Part shown: piece by piece, positions 47,034-58,022 of the stretch
How the letters are laid out: every line of letters starts with the position of its first letter
How positions within the stretch are numbered: the stretch's first letter is position 1
Assembly: GCA_038025085.1 (NCBI GenBank)
Contig: CM076145.1
Span: 18,981,557-19,045,556 of the forward strand
Origin: Tetragonia tetragonoides
Taxonomy: Eukaryota > Streptophyta > Magnoliopsida > Caryophyllales > Aizoaceae
Length of the DNA stretch: 64,000 nucleotides
Direction: 5' to 3'
Notes under the pieces: model-generated
Databases searched by the model: none
Told to the model about the DNA's origin: nothing
The model's input: the letters and a program-made list of their open reading frames with translations, nothing else
Made by a program: the position numbers and the translations under genes

Positions 47034-48932
47034 TGTAACACCCCGAATTCGCAACGATTTCCTGGAAACTATCGACGTCGCTGTCCGCGACTCGACACCG
47101 CTGAACCGTCCCGAACCCGGGGGAAATGTCACTGCAACATTTATCACTAAGGAGTAAATGCTAAGCAGAAAGAAAGACTAGGTATCAAAAGGAGCTTACT
47201 AAGGAACTAAACAAACTAAACAGTTAATATCAGAGTTGTCTATATAGTGAGCTAAAATCATTAAACCAAATTTATTACAACTTGCCTTCGAAGGGCTAAA
47301 TCCAATAAAAATAATCCCACGATCTATCTTAATAGAAACAGTTCTATAAACCGACGCCAACTCTACCTTCCAAGCTGTACGTCCTCAATCAACTAAACCT
47401 GCACTTTGGCTTCCGTGACGGAAACAAAATACAGAAGAAAAGAAAAGAAACAAAAGAGAAACAAAAATCAGATAAACTGAATAAACGTCATCCGTACCCA
47501 GTAAAAACATTTCGCAAACCTTACCTGAGGTTTTAGAAGAATCATTGAAATTCATTTGCATACGCACATAAGCAAATAATCAAGCATACGCACAACGACA
47601 TTCTTTTACATGCAATTCTTGTATAGTGATCATGCGAAATACGACATAGACAATCCGTCTTGATTAGAGAGATGTAAGAGAGCGAAAAGAACAACGATTA
47701 CCCATACTGTTCATCGAAAATACAATCACGCCATGGACTTAATGACTTTAGTGTGCACACTATCTCTAGTACAATTACACGAGCCTAGAGGACTTATTAA
47801 ATGGGAATGATCCGTCCCAGACACACTGTGAGGTGTCCATAAGTAACTTGGGAATCACTCATCCCTTGAACTACACCATTAGGTGCAATCCCGATTGCTC
47901 GACTACTCCTAGGGATCCATAAGGAGTCTTACTCTCATTTAATTCAATTCACATAATTTGCATTGGTTGACATAAGTGGTACTACGAGACCACGACTTAC
48001 TAATTCCTTTCATACTCTTGACAATGAAGAGTAAATAACGACGATAATGATAATTCAATACGATGAGAATTAAACATGCTTTAATTCAACAACGACGATA
48101 ATTCAATAATGAAGACAAGTAATGTCTAGCCAAATTTCGGCAGGGTAATATGATATCCAAAAATTCACAAATCACCAGAGACATTCAACGATAATATATA
48201 GATGCTCACTAGCACTCAATAATACCCATACCAATTAGCATATAATTAATAGCATAATAATATTAATAATTCGCTATTCAACAATTGTCCAATAATCATC
48301 ATATGGACTAATTAATTCCCAAAACATGCTAACATCAATATGCTAATTATAACTCATATTTACAGCAGTGAATCATGCTTAATAACTTCATAATAACGAC
48401 GATATAATATAATCATGCTTTGCATATTAAATTCACAACAAATTCCCAATTAGCACATAACACATCAAAATAGTTTTGATGGGGCTTTGGAAGAAAGTAG
48501 GCATGAGAGCTTACCACTACAACGCTACCAAGAGCAAGTATGCTCCAACCAATCGACAATAATCACGCTTGCTTGTTAGGTCCTAATTAAAAACAATTAC
48601 CGAATCAGTATTAATTATATACGAAAATACAAAAAGTAACGAACTCCCAATCTGATATTTTTATTAAATTCCTTGATTTATTTCAACCAATCTAGGCTTT
48701 TGAAAATCCGAATTCCGATTCTGAATGAGTGCAGAAAATAAAAATATTAAATCAAAAATACTGAAAATCGAATTAATAATTACGAAAAATATAAAAACGA
48801 AACCCTAACTTTAAAACTAGGTCTAGGTCACGGGTACCCATGCATGAGACCCATAACTCGACCCATCACCGCCATCACCACCCACCGACCACCTTGGCCG
48901 GCGGTGGTGGCTCGCCGGTGACCGGCGAGGAG

Positions 48933-48966
<34 letters not shown>

Positions 48967-49719
48967 GCGTGAGAGAGGGAGAGAAAGAGATAGCGAGCGA
49001 GAGAGAGGAAGAGAGAGCAGGGGGCCCAGCTGACGCCATGGACCATCACCGGCGACCACCCAGGCACAGCCTGGTGGCGTCGTGGTGGCTCGCAGTGGCG
49101 TGGGGCCGAAACAGGGGAGGGGAGAGAGAAAACGCGAAGAGAAAGAGAGAAAGAAAAAGAAAGAGAAAGAGAGAGAGAAAAGGGAGGCATTACCGTCGGC
49201 GAGGAGGTCGGTTTTCCGGCGAGTGAGCGGCTGGCGAGGAGAGGGAGAACTCGGGTGGAGGAGAGAGAAAGAGAGAGTGGACGGTGAGATAGAGAAGAGA
49301 GCTTGAGGGTTTTGGCTCAGTTTGCCAAACTGATCAATTGTCTCACCTTTTCCTTATATAGGCCATCAGTCAACCCAAGTCAAATACTACTAGGTTTAGG
49401 AATAAATTTCATAATTTTTCTGATTTAAAAAGCTAATTAAACTAATTAAAAACTAATTAAAACAATATGAACAATTCTTATTCATATATAAAATATTTTA
49501 ATTAAACTCCTCAAAATTAATAAATACCATTTATGAAAGTCCCATAATAATAATTAATATTATTATGGCTTTAATTGAATAAATCGAATCCTTAAATGAA
49601 TATACGATTTAGTCTCCGAAACTATTTATAAACCATTTATAATACGATTTAATTTTCAAACTATTTACAAATCATTTATAAATCGATATAATAATTATAA
49701 AAAATATTGGGGTATCACA
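47034..49719 (-). repeat. 5' LTR of the chromovirus (2686 bp)
   Basis: It holds the transcription start for the element (minus strand). A TATA box (TCCTATATAAGG-like) is at 49351-49362, followed by CT-rich sequence from the GA tract at 48931-49290. It differs from the 3' LTR by scattered substitutions and small indels. Confidence 0.95.
49351..49362 (-). promoter_or_regulatory. TATA box in the chromovirus 5' LTR
   Basis: The minus strand reads CCTATATAAGGA. It is conserved at the equivalent position of the 3' LTR and, as TCTATATAAACA, in the partial LTR near 2693-2704. Confidence 0.7.
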
Positions 49720-49895
49720 ATGAAGCACTTGCGAAGAAGAAATTGTTGGAGTTACATACATGATACACATTTACAGAAGTGATAATATATAAGAAAAAAC
49801 TACATAAACTTTCGAAAACAAGTAAGAAGTACATATAAAATATATGATATAATAGGATTATACTAATGTGGTCATACGAATATTAGTATTATGTT

Positions 49896-51860
49896 TCAAC
49901 TGTGCCTTGTTTTCCATCGCAGTTGTTGAACTCCATATGCTTCTACTGATTCCGATGCCAAAAGCACGTAAAAGGTTCTGATATTCAGTTCTTGTAATGT
50001 TTCTATGATCAAATTGTGTACTTCCTGGTAAAAGTTATTAAACGAACTGTATAAGAAGTGCAGTTTGATTTGAATATTTATGTTATACGTATTAAATGAA
50101 AAGGAAGGTAAGTTTAAAACCTCTGCTTGTAAATTCTTTATTTCTTCGGCTGCTTTTTTTTTTTAAAATGAGCTCTGCATGATTCCCAAACAAGGTTATT
50201 GATAGTGCTCCGCTTTCGTCATTAGATTCAACGTTCATGCGACATCTTGTACCGTAAAATATTTTCATGCAAATGTTAGTTCAATATACAAGTTAAAATA
50301 AAAAGAACAATTACAAAAAGAATTACATACCTGGGTTGACATGTTGCATTATGAGGCATTTTGGCAGTGCAAGTAAATGTGTGGTCATAAGGTTCATCAA
50401 GTTTTTTCTTTGCAGATGTTGCAAGCGGCATATAATATGTTGTTGCTCTTTATTGCTGAAATCTTTCCTTTTATCCATACTTGCGAGGTTTCCTATAATA
50501 AAATTGCATTACATGTGTAGAGCGTAATTTATATGTTAGCAATATGTTGTTAAGATATTTATGACAATTTGCTATTCATGCTAAACGATGTTTTGAGAAA
50601 TGGAGTGAAAATAAATTACCTTTTGTTCGGATAAAGTACTGATAGGTATAACAACGTTATTAGTAGGACCCAAACTTTCAGCCTCAAATGTTGAAGCAAA
50701 TTGGTCTCTTATTTCGTAAATTCTTGCCATGTTTTCATTTTTCCTGTTAAAAAAATATTATATATATTTATGATGTTAGAACGAAATGCATACTATCATA
50801 TGGTCAAATTTGTAGTGTATATATATACCATACGGAAAGATATTCAGCAATTGATGTTTGTGGATGACAAGTGAGGCCGGAAAAAAATAGTGTTTGTAGA
50901 GACCCTCCTGTGGCAAGAAAAAGTTGTAGCAAATATAAAATCAATAGGTAAATAAGTTATTTAAATTATTAGATATATAAAACGAAAATATATTTCATAT
51001 GAACCTCGGAAATTTGTTGCTTCAACATGAGTAACAGCAAGAATAGGAAAGGAGTCAATGATTTCCGCTATCTTTTCATATTCAGTTGATGCAAGATCAC
51101 CCCAAAGGGATAGCACGATACCTTTCGATCTAATAATTTTAGCAAATTTTTTTTTATTGTAAGTATGAATGAAATAAAATACATGTAGTATAGTTGGAAA
51201 AGATATAGCAGAAACATACGATGTGTCAACAATAACTATTTCACGAACGCTAGTCGTCCTGCCTGTTCTCTTTGTCTGCACTGTCTTTGTATTTTCAATG
51301 TGAACTGCAATTGCGGTAACATCTGTAATCAAAAAGTAAAATAAATAAAATTATAAGCCATCTACAAATAATATTTGTTGATTATTTTTAATATGTAATA
51401 TTTTAATTAAAAAAAGTTTTACCAATACGATCACTTATGTCAATGTAATTAGGCACCATGTCTAGTGATATCAGATACGACTGAGGTGATTTTTGTGTAG
51501 ATGAACCAACTTCAATAACTTGAGTACTTGCTCCAATAATCATCTGATAATGTTGGGAGCCTCTTTGGTAGACAGTTGGAATTCTGTTGATGTATGGATT
51601 GCGAAGATCGTACAATTTATCAACTTCTAGTGTATTTGAAAATAAGTCGATATCATCATCAAATATCGTTGCCTGCATTTCCGTTCCCTTGGAAAAAATT
51701 TAAAGATAAATGGATTACAACACTTATTTATTTCTATATTGTATATGAAATCATGAAAGTGAAAATTAATATTTTCTTTTTTGCAATTTAGCAATTCGCT
51801 CGCGAGAAGATCGTACAAGTTTTGACGCAATTTATCCCTAGCGCAAGAATGTTTAGGCAT
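49896..51860 (-). pseudogene. Helitron RPA1-like gene (single-strand DNA-binding, OB folds)
   Basis: Several exon-like blocks with GT-AG borders can be followed on the minus strand: about 51688-51424 (TEMQATIFDDDIDLF, KLYDLRNPYINRIP), 51324-51219 (DVTAIAVHIEN, VREIVIVDTS), 51133-51003 (GIVLSLWGDLAS, FPILAVTHVEATNFRG), about 50906-50832, 50745-50619 (MARIYEIRDQFASTFEAE), 50493-50338 (ETSQVWIKGKISAIK and a zinc-ribbon region YAACNIC), 50260-50131 (SNDESGALSITLFG) and 50030-49896. This is the OB-fold plus C-terminal zinc-ribbon order of RPA1 large subunits. One A-run in the zinc-ribbon exon shifts the frame right after CNICKEK, so this copy looks broken. A start near 51860 (MPKHSCARDKLRQNLYDLL) is possible. 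RPA would coat single-stranded DNA during rolling-circle transposition. Confidence 0.75.
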
Positions 51861-51979
51861 GGACTTTTTTAGAACTCAAATTGTAGTAATAAAGTTGCGG
51901 CTTGCACTGTTAAGATCTTCCAAAGTTCTTCTTTCAGGAGTTGCCATTATCTGGAGAAAATAAAAAAACATATAGTAAG

Positions 51980-51981
<2 letters not shown>

Positions 51982-52046
<65 letters not shown>
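51982..52046. repeat. (TA)n microsatellite
   Basis: About 60 bp of TA followed by a short CA run. It lies just downstream of the helicase remnant on the minus strand. Confidence 0.97.
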
Positions 52047-52056
<10 letters not shown>

Positions 52057-52169
52057 ATGTTATTGCATGAAATATTGAATAATTTGTTCGAATAATTTGT
52101 AATTGTATACTAAATTTTACAAAACGTATTAACAAAATAAAAAATAAAAAATATATAATTAAAAAAAAG

Positions 52170-52587
52170 AAGGTATACCTTCGTAAGATACATGCGCGTC
52201 TTAAAATTTCATAGCATACAATATTTTTTGTTTTCCGCCAATCGTCATTAGTACTGTCTTCTGAATTGATTGCAATTTTTATTTCTGAACTTTTTCTTGC
52301 ACGAGATAAGGCAACATATAATTGTCCATGAGAGAATACCGGTCGTGGAAGATAAATACCAACTCTATCAAGTGTCTGACCCTGTGCTTTATTTATTGTC
52401 ATAGCATAGCAAAGACGTACAGAAATTGCTTCCTCTTGAAGTTAAAGGGATATTTATCTGCAGGAGATGGCTGCAAAGGAATGCGAGGTATAAATACGCG
52501 CTCTCCTTTATGATGCCCAACTGCAATTTCAGCATCAATAACATTCGGGAAGAAAGATTTACAAATTAACCTAGTTCCGTTGCAGAG
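52170..52587 (-). pseudogene. Helitron RepHel helicase, C-terminal fragment
   Basis: Read downward from 52587: CNGTRLICKSFF, then NVIDAEIAVGHHKGERVFIPRIPL, a frame break near 52420-52440 (an A/T-rich deletion), then MTINKAQGQTLDRVGIYLP, PVFSHGQLYVALSRARKSSEI. These are the last motifs of the Pif1-type helicase of plant Helitrons (superfamily 1, motifs V and VI: INKAQGQT and YVALSR). Rep and the N-terminal helicase motifs are absent because another element begins at 52588. The protein would unwind DNA for rolling-circle transposition; this copy is dead. It is adjacent to the RPA-like gene, as in many plant Helitrons. Confidence 0.9.
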
Positions 52588-52784
52588 GGGGTCTTGACTG
52601 CTCCTCTCCCATGAGTGACTTTGAGCTGATAGGAGATCGGCTTGTCTGCCCTCATATAATGAAGTATGTTTTTTATCCTTTGAGTAGTTTTCTTTGTATT
52701 TTTGCCAATGTCCTGTTGCTTATTTTGACCTTCTTCATTTGCTTATTTTGTAGGGAGTATAGAGAGAAAAGTTCTTCGGGGAAA

Positions 52785-55237
52785 ATGGCAGGTCAAGCCA
52801 GTGCTTCGGGTGTTTTACCCGACTCTTCATCTGATCGGTTGACCAGGTCTATCGATCATGTAGCTAGTACTTCTAGCTCGCCTGGTGGCATGCCCGAGCC
52901 TGTTGGGTCGGAATATGAAGAGGCTGAGGCCTCTCAAGGGTCTTTGGAGAGCGGTGAGATCAGGGTCGAGGATTTTTCTCCAGTTGAGGATGAAGATCTT
53001 CCTCCCCCTTCTTCAGAGGACAAGAAGGAGAGAAAAAAGAAGAAGAAGAAGAAGAAGAAGAAGAAGAAGAAGAAGAAGAAGAAGAAGAAGAAGAAGAAGA
53101 AGAAGAAGAAGAAGAAGAGGAAGTCGAGGTCCAGTAGAAGGGAGAGTTCACCGACTTTTGTGCCTTTGGAGGAGGTGGAACAGGCTGATCAGGAAGGCGT
53201 CGAGATAGAGCCAGGCCTGGAACATGTGGAGGAGGATCCCGTGGATGGGGGATCGAAGCAAGGGAAAAAAGCCGATGCTGTCCCTATTCATTTGAAACGG
53301 TCGATTTTGGCTGGCAGGTCGACTGAGGATATCGAATCGCTTGTGGTGCGATATCACCTGCCCCCGGGGATGTCTTTTATCTGTCCCAGCAAGTCGGAGG
53401 GGTGCTACCCTGCTCCGCCCAACTGCATCCCTTTTTCCATAAAAGTTTTTGACGGAGTGTGCTCTCCTTGGAGGGAAAACTATCTAGAGGAGGTAGGTAG
53501 TGACTTGTTTGGTCCGGACCGCGAGCCCCTAGACTCTTTGTCCCTGGTCGAGCGTCGGACGGTAGAGTACTTCCGTCACCCTAACCGAGATGAGGGTGTA
53601 TGTGAGAAGGTCAAAGCTCCTCCCCATTGGAAGATCGATAAGTCCTGGTTCTCCAATGAAGCTCTCCTTGTCTTCATTGGTTTTCGGTCGACCATGACCC
53701 ATGGTATAATGGCCTTGTTTTCATTGTTTCCTTGCTCTGAATGTTTTCTATTGGTCGAGGGTTTTGCTTAACTCTCTTCCTTTCTTCATGTTTTGCAGAG
53801 GCCGCCGTTGTTGAGCTGTTAGAGATGCCGGAGGGAGATCAGATGGTGGCCGGGACGACCTCCAAGGCTTTTCTTGGAGCTTTCTAGGATACGGCCGAGG
53901 CTCAGAAGAAGCTTGCATCGGTAACAGATCTTTTCTCCCCCCATCTGTTGTAGTCGATAGTCCCATAATTGATGCTGATGACTTTCTTGTTTTATGCAGC
54001 CTCCCAAGAAGAAGAAAGCAACGGTCTTCGGGACGAAGGCAAGCTTGAAAAAGGGAGGTTCTTCGACTAAGGCTTTATCTGACGTCGACCCTCACCCTAG
54101 AAAGAGGTCGGGTGACGAGGTCCCGGTGTCACAGGAGAGGGTGTCTCCTTCGAAGAAGAAGAAGGTTGATATCCCTGGTGTCGGGTTGATCCAAGCGAGT
54201 CAGCCCGTTGCTGTTGCCTGGGGGATAGTTACCCCTCTTGTCGGAATTCAAGAGACGGGTGCTGGCCCTTCTATCTCGGTTGTAGCAGGAGAATTTTCCC
54301 CACCGAGTCTGAGGAGCATTGATAAAATGCAGGCTGTCCGATCTACCCGAAGGGACAACAATGAGTTCACGGGCCAGGCGTACATGATTAGCAGGCAGAG
54401 TCCTGAAGGTCATGCCCTCAAGATGCCGGCTGTTCTGGGGGCTCCGCTGGATGAACAATCCAAGATTGCCGAGGCCGTCTTCCCTAACTTGTTCCATGAG
54501 AAGGATATGGAGCAGGTAACTTCGGAGGTGGGGTTGACAGATGTCGTGACGGCCCTTCTGAGGCGTATGGGCACAAGTCGACTGAAGGTACTTTCACAGC
54601 CGTTTCCTTTGTCTGTTTTCAGACAAGTTTTTTCGGATGTTACTAATTTGTTTGTGTTTTTCAGCATGACATTCTCCTGAGTGCGGTTATTAGGGCTGAC
54701 GAGCCTCAAAGGCATCGGTTTGTCATCCAGTGTCAAGAGTGGCAGGTCAACGCCTAGGCTAAAGCCCGGGAGGAGGCTCGAGCTGAGTTGTCGGGTCTTC
54801 GTGCCGAGTTGGAGAAGGTGAAGGCCGATCTTAAAGAGGGGAAGTCTTTTCTTACTGAGAGAGAGCGTTCCCTTGAGGAGTTGAGAGGGAGACTGGAGGA
54901 GGCTAACAAGGCCAATGCTCAAGTTACAGGTCTCCTCGAAACTGCCAAGGCTGAAGCCGAAGATTGGAAGACCAAGGAGGCTCGGCCCCAGGCTGACCGG
55001 AGGGTGGCTGTGGATCGTCAGACTCGATTCTGGAATGAAGCCCTGCTCCAGGTGTATGGAGAAGGAGATGTTGGAGCTTCTGTGGTCAGCTCCCTGGCTA
55101 GAATTCGGAACCTCCTAACTTCTACCGACCTCGATCATCTAGCCGAGGCCAGTAGAATCGAGGACTCTATTGCCTCGAATCTTAAGGATATGGAGGCCAT
55201 TGTTGCTGAGAGGCGGGCAGAGGAGGAAGCGGAATGA
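52785..55237 (+). pseudogene. Accessory gene A: spliced antisense ORF, 734 codons, two TAG stops
   Basis: Four exons with GT-AG borders (52785-53703, 53799-53920, 54000-54587, 54665-55237) join in one frame from MAGQASASG to a final TGA. In-frame TAG codons sit at 53885-53887 and 54755-54757, both readable as former CAG. Residues 1-80 are acidic and Ser-rich, about 83-112 are a Lys run from an AAG repeat, and about 185-306 contain LVVRYHLPPGM, PPNCIPFSIKVFDGV and APPHWKIDKSWF, reminiscent of the plant 'putative gypsy-type transposon' proteins (Pfam Transposase_28). Exon 3 has basic NLS-like PPKKKKA and PSKKKKV. Exon 4 is coiled coil (ELEKVKADLKEGKSFL onward). A nuclear DNA- or RNA-associated protein is possible; the function is unknown. 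An intron upstream (about 52659-52753) may add a leader exon. Confidence 0.65.
53037..53118 (+). repeat. (AAG)n microsatellite coding for poly-Lys in gene A
   Basis: About 27 AAG/GAA units. It keeps the gene A frame because the unit is a triplet. Confidence 0.97.
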
Positions 55238-55460
55238 TCAGGGCCGTCTGAGGCCTACACCCTTATTGTAACTTGTTTGCGCCCCCTCCGCTTTTGAGGG
55301 TTGATTAATGGAGATGTCGATTCTCAGTAAACTCGAATCTATTTTTTCTCTAGCTCATACTTTCATCAACTTCAATAATTGATCATTTATTATTTTTCTG
55401 AGAGGTCATTGCATGTATGACAGCTGTCGCGGGTAACCGCTTGTGCCTTTCTTTTTTTGC

Positions 55461-55472
55461 TGATAAATAGGC
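55461..55472 (+). promoter_or_regulatory. TATA-like box upstream of gene B
   Basis: TGATAAATAGGC lies about 45 bp before the ATG at 55514, with a short leader containing TCATTGATTTCGTCATCC. Similar leaders with TTTCGTCATTC or TTTCATCCAAC follow the boxes of genes D and C. Confidence 0.5.
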
Positions 55473-55513
55473 TTGTCTAGCTCATTGATTTCGTCATCCA
55501 ACTTTCTAGAGAG

Positions 55514-56287
55514 ATGTCTTCCTCAGCCATTTTCATTTCTTCAGGCTCTAGTGATGAGTCCTCCATGGATACCGAGTCGGTATCCCGAGTGTATCACCTT
55601 CGGTCGGGAAGGCGCGTTGTAAGGAATAATCGATCAAACAAAGCGTGTGAGGAAGGTGCTTCGAAGTCGGCTCATGACGAGCCCTTGAAAGTCCCTGATA
55701 AGTTCAGTGAGGCTAATTTAGCTAGGCTGACAGTTCCTGATTTCGTTCGCCTCTTCAAGGATACTTCTCTGTCCGAGCGTCTCCGTGCCCATATTTGGAT
55801 GGTGTTTCAGCAACTTCAATCCCAGGGGGTCCTGGAATGTCTCGAAGTTGAGCCTCTGGCCGTAAGGTTGCCTGGTGAGGGTGGAAGTAGACCTGACTCT
55901 CCTCCCCCCATTCCTCCTAAAGTCGACCCTGATCCAGATATTCCTTCTCTTGGAGTGAGGGATCATGAAGGTACAGCCCCCCTTTGAGGCGAAAGTCGGC
56001 ATGAGACAGTGGGTGAGCAGGGTCGTCAGGCTCAGCAAACCCGTAGGCAGGCTTTGGAGCGAGAGATTCAGCGTGCTGAGGAGACTAGGAGATCAATATT
56101 GGAGGAGCAGACACAGGTAGCTTGGAGGGTCGATCAACTCATGAAAGACCTTTGTGCTGCGAAATGGGTAGTCGAGGATAAAACCCTGGCCCTTGAAGAG
56201 GGGAGGAAACTCCATCGTTCTCTGGTTTAGAGACACCAAGCATTGGAGCAGGAAATCAAGCACAAGCGTGAAGCTCTAGACTCCTAG
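55514..56287 (+). pseudogene. Accessory gene B: 258-codon coiled-coil ORF with two internal stops
   Basis: It starts MSSSAIFISSGSSDES. A single frame runs to a TAG at 56285-56287, interrupted by TGA (55985-55987) and TAG (56228-56230). Residues 1-60 are Ser-rich, then VYHLRSGRRVVRNN. The middle has a compact SEANLARLTVPDFVRLF...LSERLRAHIWMVF block, and a Pro-rich linker leads to a long C-terminal coiled coil (ALEREIQRAEETRRSILEEQ onward). An AATGAATGAATGA stretch at about 56371-56383 may belong to its 3' end. I do not recognise a family. It is the second unit of the antisense cassette and has no intron that I can see. Confidence 0.55.
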
Positions 56288-56505
56288 ACCCTCGTCCTCT
56301 TCCATTACTGCAGTTATTTTGGATCTGTTATGTAACTTCTCTGTAATAATCTGTAGCCTCGATATTTTGAATGAATGAATGACTTTATGTTCTTGAATCT
56401 AGCTTGTGTAGTTGCCTTTCCCACTCGAGGGAACGGTGAGGTAACCGTAGCGTTTCTTTTCTCTTCAGGCGGGGGCGCAAACCGGGTTCACGCTATATCT
56501 CCGTG

Positions 56506-56566
56506 CCACGTGTCTCCTGAAGAGAGGCGTCGCTTGGTCTCCCCTGGTTTTTTTGCCTATAAATAC
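56506..56566 (+). promoter_or_regulatory. Core promoter of gene C: G-box-like CCACGTGTC and TATA
   Basis: CCACGTGTC at 56506-56514, followed by TCCTGAAGAGAGG, then CTATAAATAC at 56557-56566, about 110 bp before the ATG at 56676. The same two motifs precede gene D. Confidence 0.6.
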
Positions 56567-56675
56567 TTGAGTGAACTTTTCACAATTTCATCCAACTCTT
56601 CTTGCATTACTTTCTCTCTCTAGAAATATTCTTCCAGACTCCAGTGATCTTTCTCGAGCTTTTCTCTGTTTCTGA

Positions 56676-57253
56676 GATGGCTGGTTCCAAGAGGAAAGCT
56701 ACGGTCCATTCATCGTGGAGAATCTAGTAGGCAGGCTAGGAAGGTCGAGGGTGCTGGGAAGAGTCGTGTCTCGACTTCTTCGGAGTCTTACACCCCAGCC
56801 ACTCCCCAATCCTCTCCTGGGTCGAGCTTGGGCTTGGAGGCTCGGGATCTGATCACTACTATTAGGAGATCTCGAGCGGAGCATCGAGGGTCCGATGGTC
56901 GGGCACTTCCTACCGTTGAGGTTCTGGCTCCCTCTCTTGCTGCCAGGGGGCCTAAACCGCCTGCTCGACTTGTTCCTTTGTCGGAACGGTTGACCAATCG
57001 TCTTCAGGAGCTTCATCGGGAGATCGGCAGAGCTTGTTAGAGGGAGGCGGCCACCCAAGCTAAAATCCACCGCCGGGAGCATAGGGACAATGCCCTCCTG
57101 GACGCTAGGACCGAGCTGGAGGCTCGGATTACCGGAGGGGTCGAGGAGTTGAACGGCCTTCGGGAGCGGAGGGAGGAGCTCCTCGATGAAGTGAGGGTTC
57201 TGAGGAACCAGCTGGAGGGTCAGCCTCCTGCTTCTCCCCCTCTATCCCTTTAG
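56676..57253 (+). pseudogene. Accessory gene C: about 190-codon coiled-coil ORF with one frameshift and one stop
   Basis: It starts MAGSKRKATVH. A one-base shift near 56710 moves to the frame that continues SSRQARKVEGAGKSRVST and runs to a TAG at 57251-57253, with one internal TAG (57038-57040, after HREIGRAC). The protein is Ser/Pro/Arg-rich at the N terminus, then a LEARDLITTIRRSR block, a Pro-rich part and a C-terminal coiled coil (ELEARITGGVEELNGLRERR onward). The layout of basic N terminus, Pro-rich hinge and C-terminal coil parallels genes B and D. No family is recognised. Confidence 0.5.
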
Positions 57254-57816
57254 GCTCTGTATTGAGCATGTCTTGTACTTGGAGATCTCCTCCCTGACCT
57301 CTTTCTTCCATGGGCAGGTCAGGAGGTTGTCTTGTACTTGGCAATCTCTTCCCCAACCTCTTTCTTCCAGAGTTAGGTCGAAGGGTCGAGTCTTATCTTT
57401 TTCGTAGGTAGACTTTTTGGCTTTAACTAGCTTGCATGCCGACTAGGAACTTTGTAGATGAACTCAAACTGTGTAGTTTCATCCTTCGATCTTGTGTAAT
57501 CTTTTTCTTTAATCAATCTAAAGATTATTGGTTTGAATGCTTCGATTCTGTCGCTGTTTGCAAATTTCAAAATTTTGCCCGACTTTTTTCCATCGTTCCA
57601 TCATTGATACTCGTTTACTCGTCGTACCACGAGTGTAAAATGTACTGATGTAAGTATACCTTGCCCCCACACTCGAGGTGCGGCTGTTTGGGTCAGATTT
57701 TTACTTTATTCTGGGAGTTGTATAGTCTGGTGTTTTTCAAAACGTCGGTTACTCTCCCTTGTCATAATTATTTCAGGTTGATGTGACGGTAGGGAGATTC
57801 AACCCTTCGGGATACC
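57254..57816. other. Intergenic spacer between genes C and D
   Basis: It holds two near-copies of CTTGTACTTGG(A/C)(G/A)ATCTC(C/T)TCC with a following ACCTCTTTCTTCCA (57272-57310 and 57332-57372), probably the 3' UTR of gene C. No convincing ORF. Confidence 0.6.
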
Positions 57817-57906
57817 ACACGTGTCCTCTCTGAAATGAGGCTCTTTCTCTCCCAGACATCGGTTGGAGGTGACGGGTCGTCTTCTTTTGGAAAGGTTATA
57901 AATACC
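57817..57906 (+). promoter_or_regulatory. Core promoter of gene D: ACACGTGTCC and TATA
   Basis: ACACGTGTCC at 57817-57826 followed by TCTCTGAAATGAGG, then TTATAAATACC at 57896-57906, about 117 bp before the ATG at 58023. The leader is CT-rich, as at gene C. Confidence 0.6.
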
Positions 57907-58022
57907 CCAGGGTTGCTTTGAAATTTCGTCATTCTCATCGTCATTTCTCTTTTTCACTTTCTCTCTCTAGATTTCTTGAGCTCCATATAAGCTCTTCCAG
58001 GTAGCCTAGTAGTCGCCGTGGC

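Larger units (their letters stand above)
37928..49719 (-). mobile_element. Complete Ty3/gypsy chromovirus-type retrotransposon, 11.8 kb
   Basis: Both LTRs, PBS, PPT, gag-pol and an extra ORF are present. The perfect 5-bp TSD ATGAA lies at 37923-37927 and 49720-49724. In the element's direction the LTR starts TGTGATACCCC and ends GTGTTACA. The pol domain order is PR-RT-RNase H-IN, with motifs closest to the Tekay/Del chromoviruses, but no chromodomain is recognisable. gag-pol has eight premature stops, so this copy is not autonomous. It is inserted in the Helitron. Confidence 0.95.
36556..52587 (-). mobile_element. Helitron remnant, split by a chromovirus and truncated by a Tat element
   Basis: The Helitron's own sequence is 36556-37927 plus 49720-52587. 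It contains, in minus-strand order, the C-terminal end of a Helitron RepHel helicase, an RPA1-like gene and a dsRBD-like gene, then a probable 3' terminus CTAG next to A at 36555. RPA-like genes are a known accessory of plant Helitrons. The perfect TSD of the chromovirus shows that the two parts were continuous before that insertion. The 5' end is missing because the helicase frame breaks at about 52587, where Tat-related sequence starts. Confidence 0.78.

Noticed and set aside
52588..52784. 3' LTR of the Tat element at its low end
   Set aside because: No TG start, polypurine tract or repeat partner could be found; the element seems truncated here.
52960..53208. Poly-Ser and poly-Arg frames at the AAG repeat
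   Set aside because: Shadows of the triplet repeat; only the Lys frame connects with the spliced gene A.
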